A stretch of DNA of 64,000 nt from Patiria pectinifera (taxonomy: Eukaryota; Echinodermata; Asteroidea; Valvatida; Asterinidae). Made by a program: the position numbers and the translations under genes. A model generated the notes under the pieces. That model worked only from the letters and a program-made list of their open reading frames with translations. It did not search any database and was not told the origin of the DNA. The stretch covers positions 24,543,430-24,607,429 of the forward strand of contig CM057129.1 of the NCBI GenBank assembly GCA_029964075.1, read 5' to 3'. Positions 10,784 through 22,110 of the stretch are shown here, piece after piece (position 1 is the stretch's first letter; the number at the start of each line of letters is the position of its first letter).

Positions 10784-11555
10784 GTCATTCCCTGATCAAT
10801 CTAGGGACGGGAAGAAGTTTTTACTGATTACTTTGTAAAATTAAAGGGTTTTTTACCTTTTAGATTCTAATTGGTTCATGTTCGGGTTTTTAATAAATAT
10901 ATCAATCATTTGAATGAATCTCCATACAATTTTTCGAGAGAGTGTTCAGTTTACAAAAAAATATAATGTCATTTCAGCATATTATTAATACAATTATTCA
11001 TTTCATTGATGGAGTAATTCAGTGTGCTCTAATGACCAATGTGCCAAAAATGAAATGGAAATTTACTTTCAATCATTTTTGGGAGGAGGATAGAGGGATG
11101 AAAAAAATAAGGGAAAAGGAAATGGGGGGTTCTTAAATTTCGAAAATGCATATATTAAGAAAGTGTGGAAAAGCTGTTTGGAGGGATTGAGGGTAACTCT
11201 TCATCGTTCAGTTATTTTTTTTTAAAGATTTGTTTTGGAGGAGCGCTTGAACTCCCTCCTGTAAGAAAAATTTCACTCGATAATCCATTTTCCAAAGTAA
11301 ACAAAGTGAAAGCACAATGCGCGTTTACCCGTCTGACAGTAAACGCGCCGCTATTGTTCGGCCGCGCATTCGTGCACAAACACTGCGCGATGTCCTATCC
11401 AGTCTGTGTATATGGAGATCAATGGTTTTGACGTACGTTCGGCGCTGAAAAACACTCGATTTTTTTGACTGTGTTCGGGCCCGGTTTCCACGAGTATCCT
11501 AAGCTCACCCGAATCTTTATTTTTTCGGAGGATGTTCGTCGAATCTCCTGTTTCG
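10784..11555. other. Non-coding interior of the composite element
   Basis: AT-rich DNA shared almost unchanged with unit 2 (29400-30170). The last 130 bp are the leader that precedes the 16-bp array, repeated from 8650-8780. No gene is recognised. Confidence 0.4.
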
Positions 11556-11731
11556 AGCCAACTCGGACCCGAACCAAGTTGGACCAAAACCAAGTTGGAC
11601 GCAGACCAAGTCGGACCCAGGCCAAGTCGGATCCAGACCAACCCGGACCCAGGCCGACCCAGAGGCAACCAACTCGGACCCAACCATGACCAACTCGGAC
11701 CCAAACCAACTCGGATCCAGACCGACTTGGA
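11556..11731. repeat. 16-bp minisatellite, second array
   Basis: About eleven copies of the ACCAAGTCGGACCCAG-type unit. Leader, array and the following 100 bp (AATAATG, AACAGCTGTGTCAAAAAA) are a second copy of the block at 8650-9130, so an internal duplication created two arrays within the composite element. Confidence 0.75.
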
Positions 11732-12026
11732 ATAAACCATGACTAAATGTTTTAATAATGATAATTGCCTAGGAGGCGCGAATTCGGGGGGGGGGGGAAC
11801 AGCTGTGTCAAAAAAAGAAAAAATCATGGAGATTCCTTTAAATAATGCGAACCCCCCCCCCCCCCCCTCCGCTCTGACACCAAAACAATTATACTGGTAT
11901 TAATGTCCGCCTGTACACAAAATATGGACAGAGCTTTGTTGGGGGTATTTGTGCTCCATTCTGTAATATAGTGATAATAATCGTCGGATTTGAACAGCGC
12001 CCCCATTTAAAGCTTGGTACGACCCC

Positions 12027-12175
12027 CAATGGATTTTCGGAGGGCAAGTGTCCGGAGAAACAAAATTTGTCTACATTTCAGATTTTTTGGCTGATGAAAA
12101 TCCCCCCTGCGTAAATTCCTGGATACGCCCCTGTCTAGGCTGTTTTTCAGTAGTTAGGCACATTTATATATTCTT
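12027..12175. repeat. Direct repeat D1 (about 150 bp)
   Basis: This stretch, starting CCAATGGATTTTCGGAGGGC, is repeated almost exactly at 13119-13270 (D2). Unit 2 has one copy only (30640-30790), with D1's left flank and D2's right flank. A diverged version also sits inside the hAT-like element at 55510-55917. Confidence 0.8.
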
Positions 12176-13118
12176 GTGTAGAGGGTGCGTATGATGCACG
12201 TAGTGCTTACATGTAGTTAAGCCACACCCTCTTATTATGTACGTGACCTGCGCTTGCGTAACTCTTTGACCACCTCACTGCCGAATTCTCACACAGGCAC
12301 GTTGTCAACTTTTAGTTCGTTTTTGAGTTGAAATATCACTTGTTTGCAAACTGCAATGCCACCCAATATTGCATTAGGATTTGTCCGCTAGTGTTCATAG
12401 ATAATACTGAGGCATTAAAGTAAGTTTTGATAAGATATAAATGTAGGTTTGGGGCTCCAAATGTGAGCTCGTTGTGGAAAAGTTTAGCGAACATTGTGCG
12501 TGTGTAGTATAGTACACGCGTTCACGCGCAATGTGACAGCGTGGTGCGCGCACACATGATATTCCCATGTAATTGTGTATAACGTTACGTGCGCATTTAT
12601 GTTCATGTATAATTTTAATACGGGTCTTAATAAGTGCATTGTCAGATTCCAGTACATGTACCATGATTCATTCAAGGTTTACATTTAGGAATAATAACAA
12701 GTAAATAATATTCTCTGTTCATTGAGGACTTATGTGTGTATGAAAGGGTTGATAGTGTGTATGAGTGTGCCTGGCCAGCATGTGTAAATGTGAGCCTGCT
12801 CCTTTATGTTCAGCATTGCCTGAGGTAATTCTTATTTCATGCGTATTGTTTATTTAGAATTTGGGGCAATAGATCATGTACACGTTTATTGTAATTGTAT
12901 GCCCATATAACACTGAGACATGTGTGTGCTTTTGTAATTTGTATTCTTTGTATTTTGGTCTCACTGCCGGATTCTCACACAGTGAGAATTGGTAGCTGGG
13001 CTGGCAGGTTGGCAGGAATAACTGAGGCAAGGAAGCCAACTACATGTATTCAAAGCGTCACCTATTCACTAGGACCTGCGTGCCCGTGTTGCCCTCCCAA
13101 TCACCCATTTAGCCAGAC
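12176..13118. other. Segment present only in unit 1
   Basis: About 940 bp between the direct repeats D1 and D2, absent from unit 2. It is rich in GTGTGYG-type alternating purine-pyrimidine sequence at 12490-12560. I see no gene in it. Confidence 0.55.
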
Positions 13119-13270
13119 CCAATGGATTTTCGGAGGGCAAGTGTCCGGAGAAACAAAATTTGTCTACATTTCAGATTTTTTGGCTGATGAAAATCCCCCC
13201 TGCGTAAATTCCTGGATCCGCCCCTGTCTAGGCTGTTTTTCAGTAGTTAGGCCCATTTATATATTCTTTG
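13119..13270. repeat. Direct repeat D2 (about 150 bp)
   Basis: This is the second copy of the D1 sequence. Beyond it the sequence continues exactly as in unit 2 (30790 onward) up to the Gypsy insertion point, which in this unit is the uninterrupted site around 13475 (CCAAAACAACTATTTATTAC). Confidence 0.8.
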
Positions 13271-13679
13271 ATTGTGAATATCAGGAGTTATACGAATAAG
13301 TATTAATAAATATTGAGTTACGAATAAGTATTGATAAGTATTGATAATACTTGTGCCAGTTTTGTTAGTTTTCTTGTTTTTGTTTATTTTCTTTTGTAGT
13401 CTGTTATTTAATTGCTCGGGCAGCCAAACTTCACACTTTACATAGTGTCCTATAATACTGATGTGCCAAAACAACTATTTATTACTTGAATAATAAATAT
13501 CTCAGGGGAATTTCGCCGTGGATGTTTCGTTAGTGGAGCTCATTAAACAATCGTTTTCTATGTCAAGTCGCGTCATTTACCCCGTTCGGCTCTTGTTTGT
13601 CTCTTTGATTGTTTGCTTGTTCGTTTGTTTGTTTGGGTTTCTTTTGGGGGTATAATTTCTTAATTTGAGGGGGGTTTGG

Positions 13680-13860
13680 AGTTTTGTTCAAAATACACCT
13701 TGTTTTTGCACTCGGGTTGTAAAAACACACGTTCAATTTTTTTTTAAATAAACAGTCTGGTTTAAAGTGCTTTCGATTTGTTAAAACACATGTTTGATCT
13801 TTTAAAAATGCACGTTCGCGTTTCAAAAAAATATATTTCCTTTTCAAAATATGCGTTTTT
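13680..13860. repeat. Degenerate array, right arm of the composite element
   Basis: This is the inverted, diverged counterpart of 8265-8560. Phrases such as GCATATTTTGAAAA and GAAGCAGAATT of the left arm are found here as reverse complements in mirrored order. Confidence 0.6.
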
Positions 13861-14109
13861 AATGTTTAACTCTAATTCTGCTTCGTAGTTTTGGGCTTTA
13901 GTCGTCACTCCAGTCATATTGTTTCCTTTCAAAAGTTCTTCAAATGCATGTGCTCTCAGAGGATTCTCTAGATTATAATTTTGGGGAAGCTGGATGAATG
14001 TACACCTTTAATAGAACGGCATATACAGTTGCACTGAAAACCGTCATGAAGCTACGGTCCGATTATTAAACTTGGCAGAATCTCACTTGGGAAGGTGGCT
14101 TCGGTTACA

Positions 14110-14727
14110 GCCCGATAGTCCGAAGGTTCGATAGTCCAAAGGGCCCATTATTCCGAAAATAGAATACGGTTAATTAATCCGAAGGTTCGATAGTCCGAAT
14201 AGACGATAGGGTTCGATAGTCCGAATAGACAATAAGGTTTAATACTCATAGTCCGAATAGATGATAAGGTTCGATAGTCCGAATGGGCAATACGGTAGGG
14301 TTCGATAGCCCGAATTGACAATAAGGTTCGATAGTCCGAATGGGCAATACGTTTCGTCAGTCTGACACTTCGGACTATCGGACCTTATTGTCGATTTGGA
14401 CTAACGGACCTTATAGTCTTTTCGGACTATCGAACCTTGTTGTCAAGTCGGAATAATAAACCTTCGGACTACTGAACCTTGTTTTCTTTTCGGACTATTT
14501 AACCTTCGGACCAATTAACCTTATTCTAAATTCAGACTACTGAACCTTCGGACAAATGAACCTTCGGGTTAATGAACCTTCCGACTATTGCATCATATGT
14601 TCGGATTAACGAACCTTATTTCATTTTCGTACTTACGAACCCCCTCTTATGGAAATTGTGTGCATTCGGACTATCGAACCTTCTGACTAAAGAACCTCCG
14701 GACTATCGGACCTTCGGACTATCGGGC
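14110..14727. repeat. Head-to-head array of TTCGATAGTCCGAA units
   Basis: From 14110 to about 14350 the units read GGTTCGATAGTCCGAAT; from about 14368 to 14727 they read the reverse complement, TTCGGACTATCGAACCTT. The centre lies near 14352-14370 (CAGTCTGACACTTCGG). The ends are inverted copies of GCCCGATAGTCCGAAGG. Spacers between units are short and variable. The whole 618-bp structure could fold on itself. It is repeated at 44041-44658 in unit 2. It is probably a fold-back element, but I found no clear target duplication. Confidence 0.75.
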
Positions 14728-14840
14728 GGCCCCCCGGTGGCTTCAGGCGCTTCCATACGCGCATGTGTAAAAGCTAGCCGCAGCCAAGTAAATTCAGACG
14801 CGGCTATAATTGTGTATGATGCAGTCGAGCCTATCACAAG

Positions 14841-15339
14841 CAGGGTGACCGTAAGGTAATGCCCACATTCTGCTAAATGTGCTTCAAAAATCTGATTTAT
14901 CACAAATCTGCCGAATTCCCCAGAATCACTCGAAATACACTATAAACACTTAAAATCACATGCAGATGTTGTAGTATTGTCTTAATTAAGGTTTAAATTA
15001 CATTATAAACAATTCATAGTCACATAAAGATGTTATGAAATTGCATAAAACGCGGTAATTGTGCCGCGACGAATTTAGTCCCGGTTCTAAGTGAAGCTAA
15101 GCACCTACACCAGGCAACCTGTCCATTATGCAAGTGTTTGTTTGAAAAGATTGAAGCTTTTTTAAACAAATGTACCATGTTTTTCAAATTTGCTATGTAT
15201 TTTTGTGAAAATAACCATTTTGAAGAATTCTGTCAGAAATCTGCCAAAAAAATCCATTCTGTCAAATTTTCTGTCAAACTTGATTTTTACGAAACATTCG
15301 GCCAAATTTAGCCGAAATTCGGCTAAAACTGTCACCCTG
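14841..15339. mobile_element. hAT-like MITE, 8-bp target duplication
   Basis: The 499-bp element starts CAGGGTGACCGT, ends ACTGTCACCCTG, and has a perfect 8-bp direct repeat ATCACAAG at 14833-14840 and 15340-15347. It has no transposase. Its right third holds short inverted phrases (GGCCAAATTTAGCCGAAATT). The unit 2 copy is 44772-45270. Confidence 0.88.
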
Positions 15340-15859
15340 ATCACAAGTCCATTCACAAGCCTTCAGTCAAAAGTAAAGTGGATGAACAATACCAAAGAAA
15401 TGCCTTTGTCAAAGCTCATTTTGAATTAGGACTGGAGGACTTGTGATGGACTTGCAGGGACTTGCAGGGACTTGTGAGTGGAATCGACTCCTTCCCTTAT
15501 ATGATACGGCAAACAATGATGGAGGTGCACCCCCACAGTGGTCTCTTCGGAAACTCAATCACGCTGGTAAAATGTATTTATACAGGCCACTTTATAAAAC
15601 ATTTTCTTTTAATTTTACCTTATGGAGAATTCCACCACAACTATTTACAGGTTGTCCCGGTGATGGTTGCTATGACTATACAGAGTTACTTGAAGGACTG
15701 ATCCAGTTTTCCAGTCGGCAGCTGGTGGATAGGAGGAACGATACAAAACAGCCTCAGCAAGTGTCGCAATCCTTCACTCAGCGAGCACGGGGGTTAAAAT
15801 GAATTCAGGTTTGAGTCCGATCAGTGATTATAAACTGGTAGAGTGGTACATGTGTATAA
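15340..15859. other. Intergenic stretch with an unassigned 119-codon frame
   Basis: It begins with two copies of GGGACTTGCA around 15455. A plus-strand frame of 119 codons (15443-15802) is preserved with no amino acid change in unit 2 (45374-45733), but so is a 79-codon frame in another phase, and the whole stretch is near identical, so conservation is not evidence of coding. I do not recognise either product. Confidence 0.35.
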
Positions 15860-16478
15860 TATGGTGGCCCTGAAGGGACATCGCATATCGCAAACGTGTG
15901 CGCATACGTATGCGATGTCGCGAAATTTATCGCGAATGTGTGCGCACACGTATGCGATGTCGCAAAATTTATCGCGAATATGTGCGCACACGTATGCGAT
16001 GTCGCGAAATTTATCGCGAATATATGCGCACACGTATGCGAAGTCGTGAAATTAATCGCGAATATATGCGCACACGTATGCGAAGTCGTGAAATTAATCG
16101 CGAATATGTGCGCACACGTATGCGATGTCGTGAAACAATTCGCGAATATGTGCGCACACGTATGCGAATTTGTTTGCAATGTCGTGAATTTTATTGCATA
16201 CCTTGTCGCATACCTTTCAGTAAAATTCCTAATGAACTGGGGAGTTGTAGCAGCTAGTCTGGAATCTAGACGTACTGTTAGATATAAATAGGGTCTGACT
16301 AATAAACCTTCGCGCGCACGCTGTTCCTCGTGCAATCGTTACTACTAGTACTGTCGAGCGCAAGTTTGAAACTTGCGCGCGCAAATTTCAAAGTTGCGCA
16401 AGTAGCGATAAATTTTGCGACATCGCATACGTATGCGCACACGTTTGCGATATGCGATGTCCCTTCAGGGCCACCATA
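15860..16478. mobile_element. MITE with a 42-bp internal array
   Basis: The 619-bp element has inverted ends of about 60 bp starting TATGGTGGCCCTGAAGGGAC and is flanked by the 6-bp direct repeat GTATAA at 15854-15859 and 16479-16484. Between about 15890 and 16170 it holds six to seven copies of a 42-bp unit built from GCGCACACGTATGCGATGTC and a GAAATTTATCGCGAAT phrase. Because 42 is a multiple of three, long frames open on both strands; these are artefacts. No transposase is present. The unit 2 copy is 45791-46409. Confidence 0.8.
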
Positions 16479-17399
16479 GTATAACCATTTCCCTTCTGAA
16501 AACCTTGTGGTCTGATCAATTATGTTTTGAGGGGAAATCCCCACAGTCACCCTTTATATTATCTCCAAAATTTCTTGGCGTCTCTTATTTTATGTCGGAT
16601 CTTTCATACTGAGTAACTTTATGAAGAAAACGGGCAAAGAACAACATTGGCGAGGAATCAAACTTCCGCCATTGTTTCCGCTAAATGCGGATGTGCTAGA
16701 GTTTGGGGCGTCGAAAAAAACAATACACATGTGTTGATTGGATGTCTGTACAATGTAGTGTCAACAGTTTTGAGGTGCCCGCAAAGGCCTGACACAACAA
16801 CCAGCCTGAGAGCACATCTCGTGATCTCAAGGATATCGAGTCGGCTCACCGACATGGACTCAGACTTGTCACAGATATCCTTGCTCTATTCCCAATCAGA
16901 TTGACTGCGTCAAAGAACTCGTTGGTTTTTCCCTCCAATCAATGGACACTTAACGCATATTTTCATTTGTTTTACATCAGGGAATAATAGTGAGATGGGG
17001 CAGTTTATAAACGTTTTTCTTTGGACATTCTTTTTCCTTGAAATGAGGGTTGTATAGTCACGGTTTAATCCACGTTTTTATTGACTTTCTGTGGTTTCTT
17101 GTTAAAAGAATTGGTCAAAGTTTATTCATCAATTTTTTTTTCAACATTTGTTAAGCGATTGCGACCCCGTGATAATTTCTCGCGAGTCATTAGCATAAAA
17201 AGTCCCCCACACTTTCTTTTGAAAACGGAGACCGTTTGGCTTTAAAAACGTTGGAATTGTGTAAATGTAGCCAAGGACCAACTCCCTGGTTTTTGGGCTT
17301 CCATCTGAGGGCAGGCTTGATAAAATTACGGATTGAAAATGGGTCCTATTTGCCTGTGAAAGAGGAAGGATGCCACTTGTAAAATGGCTAAATGCAGGC
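16479..17399. other. Non-coding block, third copy upstream of receptor B2
   Basis: From about 16510 to 17120 this DNA (GGGGAAATCCCCACAGTCA, CTTCCGCCATTGTTTCCGC, AATGCGGATGTGCTAGA) is matched in the same orientation, with about one change in six, by 52085-52760. A close copy in unit 2 is 46440-47050. The nature of the block is unknown; no frame is conserved across all three. Confidence 0.5.
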
Positions 17400-18123
17400 T
17401 AGTCTGGTTCCCAGACCAAAAGATTCCGACTATTCCTGATGAATCTTAGGTCAGGTAGCCTCCGGTAATACAATGTATTACAATTTACATCACGTGACTA
17501 AAACGGGAGGAATTCCTCCTTTTTCCGAAACTGTCCGAAGTTTGCCGAATTCATTTCGTCGACAATCGGATAGTGTCCGAGTATTTCCGAGTATAATATA
17601 GGTTTTATTAACTGCTAATTGCTTATTAAAAACTTTTAAAAAAAACTAGTTGATAATTAATATCCATTGCTTTTATTTAGAAAACTTGAAATTCAACGAC
17701 GATTTTGCACTCGGATCGTATACGAGGGGCGAACTTTTTGCTGCGTCATGCACTAGTTTGAATTTGACGACCGTTACCGGCATTTTCCAAAACGCGGCGT
17801 GGTCTCAATTCGGCTCCTCCTGCTAACGGTGCTGTTTGGGTGTCCAACTTTAAAGATTCCAGGTTAAAAATAGTCAATGTTTTTTTACAGAAGTATTAAA
17901 CTGTATATCATCACAGTGTGATATATGAAGCAAGTGATTTCTTTTAAAAAAAATTATTGGAACATTAAAAGCTTTATGTGATAAAGCGAAATCGGAAACG
18001 AAGTCGAGCTTTGAAAAAGGGCCGTCAATGTCGTCATGTTTATTAATAGCCACGGAGGCTGCCTGACCTACAATTTAGACGTGTAGACGTCGGAGGAAAT
18101 TGTCAGGTCGGGGAACCAGACTA
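17400..18123. mobile_element. MITE with TAGTCTGGTTCCC ends
   Basis: The element (724 bp) begins TAGTCTGGTTCCCAGACC and ends in the inverse with one change. ATGCAGGC flanks it on both sides (17392-17399, 18125-18132); counted as nine bases the duplication has one mismatch. The interior is AT-rich and non-coding. The unit 2 copy is 47331-48053. Confidence 0.75.
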
Positions 18124-18960
18124 CATGCAGGCTTGGGAGCCATCACTTTTCGGGGGGGGGGGTGATTTTATTTGGGTGTGAATATTTAAAAATGTAATTG
18201 GCTAATGTACCTAAAATTGAAAAGAAATGAAAAGATGAAAGACAAGACAATAATTTAATTTTTGTTTGAGAAACCCCAGTGATGTTGGCTTGCATGTTAT
18301 TTGGCCCTGAACTTTGTTGATTTACACTGTTTTCAATGGGGCTTGAATTAGTACAGCGGACCCTGTAGCGCTCTTGCATAATTGATTTTTTACGTAATAA
18401 CGTCTTGGTCATTTCGTAGCAATGGGGGCGTGGCCTTCTGTATAAATTCGAACAAAACGGCAGTTTCACTCGTACCCCCCCCCCCCCCCGCCCTGCAAAC
18501 AGGACGCTGGGATACTCTGATGAATTCACGCTCTGATTGGTTGGATTTTGGGTGACCTGTGACCTGCGTGTCATCACGGTCATGACTCTGCAATGTTTGA
18601 AACGGCCGTTAAGACTGATTCATTACTCTTTTATTCCAGTTTAGAGATTTTTTTTCATTGAAAAGCGTAATAATGTAGGAAATATCTGTGTTGTAACTTT
18701 ACAATTTCCGTCACTTGCTCAGGCTCCGTTTTGAATCACGAACGGTCGGATTGCATTTTGCGACGCTCAAAATTTTGTCCACATGGTCCGCAATGAAACA
18801 TAAATCACATCCGGTATGGAATGCGCGCAATTCAATGGGAAGTTTTCGGGTAGCATTTGCGCACATTGTCTAACTGCGGTCTTGAACAGCTACAGCCAGA
18901 TGCTTTATACATTGGTCATAGGGCACTTCCTTCACAAGATTCTGACGTTAGTACGTCTAA
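18124..18960. repeat. Copy of the CTGCAAACAGGACG element family
   Basis: It shares with 3690-5170 the phrases CCCTGCAAACAGGACGCTGG, CTCTGATTGGTTGGAT, GAAAAGCGTAATAATGT and CCACATGGTCCGCAATGAAA. A long C tract sits at 18476-18489. The unit 2 copy (48054-48840) is near identical up to the point where a MITE inserted. Confidence 0.55.
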
Positions 18961-20095
18961 TTGTTTGCCATTAGAGGGCGCACTATGCATGCCATGCACC
19001 GTCCACTATCGATCACTAACCTCTTGGGCCAAGACTAGGCGGTTTCGGGGCACAACAGTGAGTAATAGGCCGGGCGGTTTCGGGCTCTGACCATACCCTA
19101 CTTGTGGGGTGATGTTCCTTTTAGAACACCTCACCCCACTATTTTAACAATAGAAAAACATCACCCCAGAAGAGAAACTTTAGATAAGGGATAAAAAGGA
19201 ACACAATGCTATCCACACGATTCCGTCTGGCTGGGGTGTCCGCGCAACATGGACTAATACATCCAGCGTCCGACGAACCGCGTGCGACAACCTCAGTGTT
19301 ATTGTCAAAGAGTTCAGCGGTCACCATCCCTAAGATCTTCGCCCTTAGATGTGAAGATGGGTAGAGCGACGGTTCACATTGTGGAATGTGATACATGGGT
19401 GCTGACGGTACGAGCAGCGCACAAGATTCGAGCAGGGAGGATCACGCAACGACGTTTGGGTCAAACTTCTGTGGAACCCGGGTGCATCAAATTTCAAGGG
19501 GGCACTAAATACAGTATAACAGTGCAGTTTTTAGATTCAAGAATTCAGATGGGTAGAGGAACGGATATTTTCAGGTCGGGGGGGGGGCTGTGCACCCCGT
19601 GCCCCCCCCCCCCCTTAGTTACGCTACCGGGGAGAAGGGAGAACAATCACAATAAACTCACACGAATTAGACTGAACATTTTGTACGCTGTACATGTACA
19701 TTTATGTTACGGTGATTAAACCGACCTTAAACTTTCTATAAATTTTTTTTCCCCCATTAGACGTACATTCTAAATCATTAACATTCAATACAAAGGGCCT
19801 AAGATAATTTTCGGTTAACCTTCCAAAATAAAATCACTCCAATCGTGTGCTTTGATTGGTTTCATAAAACTGACAGAAAAAGACTAATGTCAAGATATCG
19901 TTGATTAAAAAAAAACGACTTCAAATTATTTCAGTTTATACTCGCAGGGGATTTTTTTAATCTGCGGAATATATTTCTCTAGAGTCTTAAGAAAACTTTA
20001 GTCAGTAGGCCTTTCAGGAGGAGGAGTCAGTTGAGACTGAGAGTTTGTCTCGTCCTAACGCTCCTGGTGCTACAAAAAAACACAGGGGAATCATT
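18961..20095. other. Conserved 3' flank of receptor B1
   Basis: This is downstream DNA of B1. It includes an inverted pair GGGGTGATGTT/AACATCACCCC at about 19095 and 19157. From 19318 it follows the receptor-family 3' flank (TCGCCCTTAGATGTGAAGA, GGTTCACATTGTGGAATGTG, AGAAGGGAGAACAATCACA) and is near identical to 49705-50723 next to B2. A G/C tract near 19580-19613 is absent from the B2 flank. No gene. Confidence 0.55.
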
Positions 20096-21280
20096 TTATC
20101 TAGATCTGATCTTACGGAGGCATCCAGAAGGTTCAGGGATCATGTGGTACCGGCACAGCAACATGTGACGGAACACCTCCTTGAAGTGTGGGTGTTTGGC
20201 CCCGTAGATGATCGGGTTGACAGCGCTGTTGAAGATGATGATTGTCGCGGTCCAAGGAATGACCGGGTCGCTGGGTGGTATCATGATGGTGATGGCAAAG
20301 GGAGCCAGGCAAGCAACGAAGGCACAGACCACGTAGAACAGGTTCTTGGTGATTTCCACCTGTCGCTTACTGAAGCTGGCCGGTGGGTTCCTGGGAAGTC
20401 GCTTGGTGCTGGCGGTAGCGGAGTTTGATGTCTCGGCTAGCTCCACACCCTTACCCGACATCTTCCTCATATGGCCGGTGATGTGGCGATAGATCTTGAA
20501 GTAGCACACGAAGAGGATGATCAACGGGATAGGATACACGAGGAGAGAGCCGAGCAAACTGAAGAGATCGCTAGTCTCATGGGAATTGTCTTGGCCGCAA
20601 GCCTTGTACTTCTCGGAGTAGCCCCACTTACCGATACCAAATAGGGGAAAACAACACACCAGAGCCGGGTACCCCCACGTGAAAACCAGCATAGCCGCTA
20701 TCTTCTTTGGAGTGTAGACAGATCTGTAAGTCTTAGAAGATTTTGTGATGAGGACGAACCGATTAATGGCTATCAGAGCAAGGTTCATGATGCTGCAGCC
20801 CAGGCTGGTATAGAACAGACCTGCTATCACTGAGCAAACGATTAGCGGCAACGGCCAGCCATTCATGCTAAACAGCGCCAACGCTGTGAACGGAGCAGTG
20901 CTGCATGTCACCAAGTCAGCCACGGCCAAGTTGACGACAAAAGCATTGGTGCGGGTTTGGAGTTTCCTTGACAGAATGACAGCCAGGATGACCATGGAGT
21001 TCCCAGCGAAGCCAACGACTGCCACGAGGCAGTAGACGCAGCCGATGATAATCCGCTGTACGGGGTCTTCAAAGCGAAAGTTGCGACCGTCACCTTGTGT
21101 CGTGGTCTCCATCATTGCTGTAGTCGTCATGATCGAATTGACACTGACACTAGTTGCGTCAAGTGTATCAGATGTCGTGAAATCCGATGACAGAAAATCT
21201 GACGACATGTTGCTAACGACTGTCATGTTTTCTGGTACCATTGTCATGGCCATTTCGCTTGTCACAGTGAACATATCCAT
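20096..21280 (-). CDS. Rhodopsin-type GPCR B1 (394 aa), intact and intronless
   Basis: This is a class A receptor expected in the plasma membrane, coupling an unknown ligand to G proteins. The single frame runs from an ATG (MDMFTV) to a stop with seven predicted helices. The N-terminal 72 residues are Ser/Thr/Met-rich with NMT glycosylation sites. TM1 carries GN, TM2 NLAVAD, and the TM3 end reads NRF where most receptors have DRY. A Cys before TM3 and one in the second extracellular loop can form the usual disulfide. TM6 reads CLAP instead of CWxP, and TM7 has NPIIY. The C-terminal tail is short. Residues of TM2-TM5 differ clearly from the A type, while the last 115 or so residues are almost the same. 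Melatonin, Tre1 and moody receptors also have NRY-type motifs; closer assignment is not possible here. Confidence 0.9.
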   Translation of the reverse strand: MDMFTVTSEMAMTMVPENMTVVSNMSSDFLSSDFTTSDTLDATSVSVNSIMTTTAMMETTTQGDGRNFRFEDPVQRIIIGCVYCLVAVVGFAGNSMVILAVILSRKLQTRTNAFVVNLAVADLVTCSTAPFTALALFSMNGWPLPLIVCSVIAGLFYTSLGCSIMNLALIAINRFVLITKSSKTYRSVYTPKKIAAMLVFTWGYPALVCCFPLFGIGKWGYSEKYKACGQDNSHETSDLFSLLGSLLVYPIPLIILFVCYFKIYRHITGHMRKMSGKGVELAETSNSATASTKRLPRNPPASFSKRQVEITKNLFYVVCAFVACLAPFAITIMIPPSDPVIPWTATIIIFNSAVNPIIYGAKHPHFKEVFRHMLLCRYHMIPEPSGCLRKIRSR

Positions 21281-22110
21281 CTCTTGATGGTGAGATCAGT
21301 GGATGCTGCTACAGTGAGTGTTCGTCGTTGACTGTCGGTGATTCAGAGCAACCGTCCTGTATTTCACAACCACCCTGTCACAAGCAGCAAATGAAACCAA
21401 ATATTTAATCTATAATGAAACGTTTTCAAGTACTCTTTATTTATTTATTTATTGAACTACCTTTAGGTTCAAGCCAGAAATATCAGGATGATTCAAAGCT
21501 GGGGGTTTTGGGGGGGGGGGGGGGGGGACTTCCTTTCTAAAACCTTTCCAAGTAAAGTTTATTTATTCAATTATCTTTTGATTTTAGCAAGAGACAAAAG
21601 GATGATTCAAAGCTGCTTTTTGTTTAGGAACGTTGGTAAAAAGTGTAACCCTTACATAGTCATATTTATATGTCAAATAAAAGTGAAACCCCAAACATCT
21701 GATAAAAGCACAAGAAGCGAGAGTTTTGTATTGATGTAAAGTAAATCAATACAGCAAGACATGCCGTTTTAAACTCTATACTGACTTGGATGGATTTTGT
21801 TGTACCTACGAGTAAACTGTGCATATAGCAATTCGGCAAGTCACTAGGTTTCAATGCCAATGACGGATTTTGTTTTGGGTTCTTAAAGGAAACGTACGAG
21901 AAAGTGCACAAGTCGGTAAGATCGTTTAAATACAGAATAAGAACGTTAACTTATTATACCCGTGTTACTTACCGCGCAGAGGAATTTCGACATACAAAAT
22001 GCTGGTCCTCATAATTTGAGCTGTTTTACCACTAGTCGTCATTCCATGCAGTCATACGTGTTTTCTTTCAAAACGTTCTTGCAATGCATGTGTTGTGCAA
22101 ACCCGACCCG
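21281..22110. other. 5' flank of receptor B1; the uninterrupted site
   Basis: This presumed promoter region is homologous to the A1 flank and to the C flank (58811-59520). It contains a G tract at 21507-21527. Around 21986-22110 it runs straight across the point where the 5.7-kb composite element sits in the A units, so it serves as the empty-site reference. No TATA box is obvious. Confidence 0.55.

Larger units (their letters stand above)
8225..13887. mobile_element. Composite 5.7-kb inverted-repeat element, unit 1 copy
   Basis: The ends are inverted: TACGAAGCAGAATTGG at 8225 and CTAATTCTGCTTCGTA at 13872-13887, with inverted similarity continuing inward for roughly 200-350 bp through degenerate arrays. 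The 5' flank of receptor B1 (about 21986-22110) is continuous across this point: sequence matching 8150-8220 there joins directly to sequence matching 13896-13960. The block is therefore an insertion into the receptor 5' flank. It contains no transposase or other convincing gene; it holds minisatellites, two MITEs and a pair of direct repeats, annotated separately. I could not define a clean target duplication (CTTTAG on both sides is a possibility). The unit 2 copy is at 27113-43818. Confidence 0.6.

Noticed and set aside
14110-14727. CRISPR-like spacing of short repeats
   Set aside because: Units are in both orientations, spacers are short and irregular, and the context is animal DNA with retroelements.
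15443-15802. A 119-codon plus-strand frame conserved in both units
   Set aside because: The surrounding DNA is equally conserved and another phase is also open; no family is recognised.
15805-16335. A 176-codon frame with repeated HTCAHIFA-like units and its plus-strand partners
   Set aside because: They are translations of the 42-bp array in a MITE, open in several phases on both strands.
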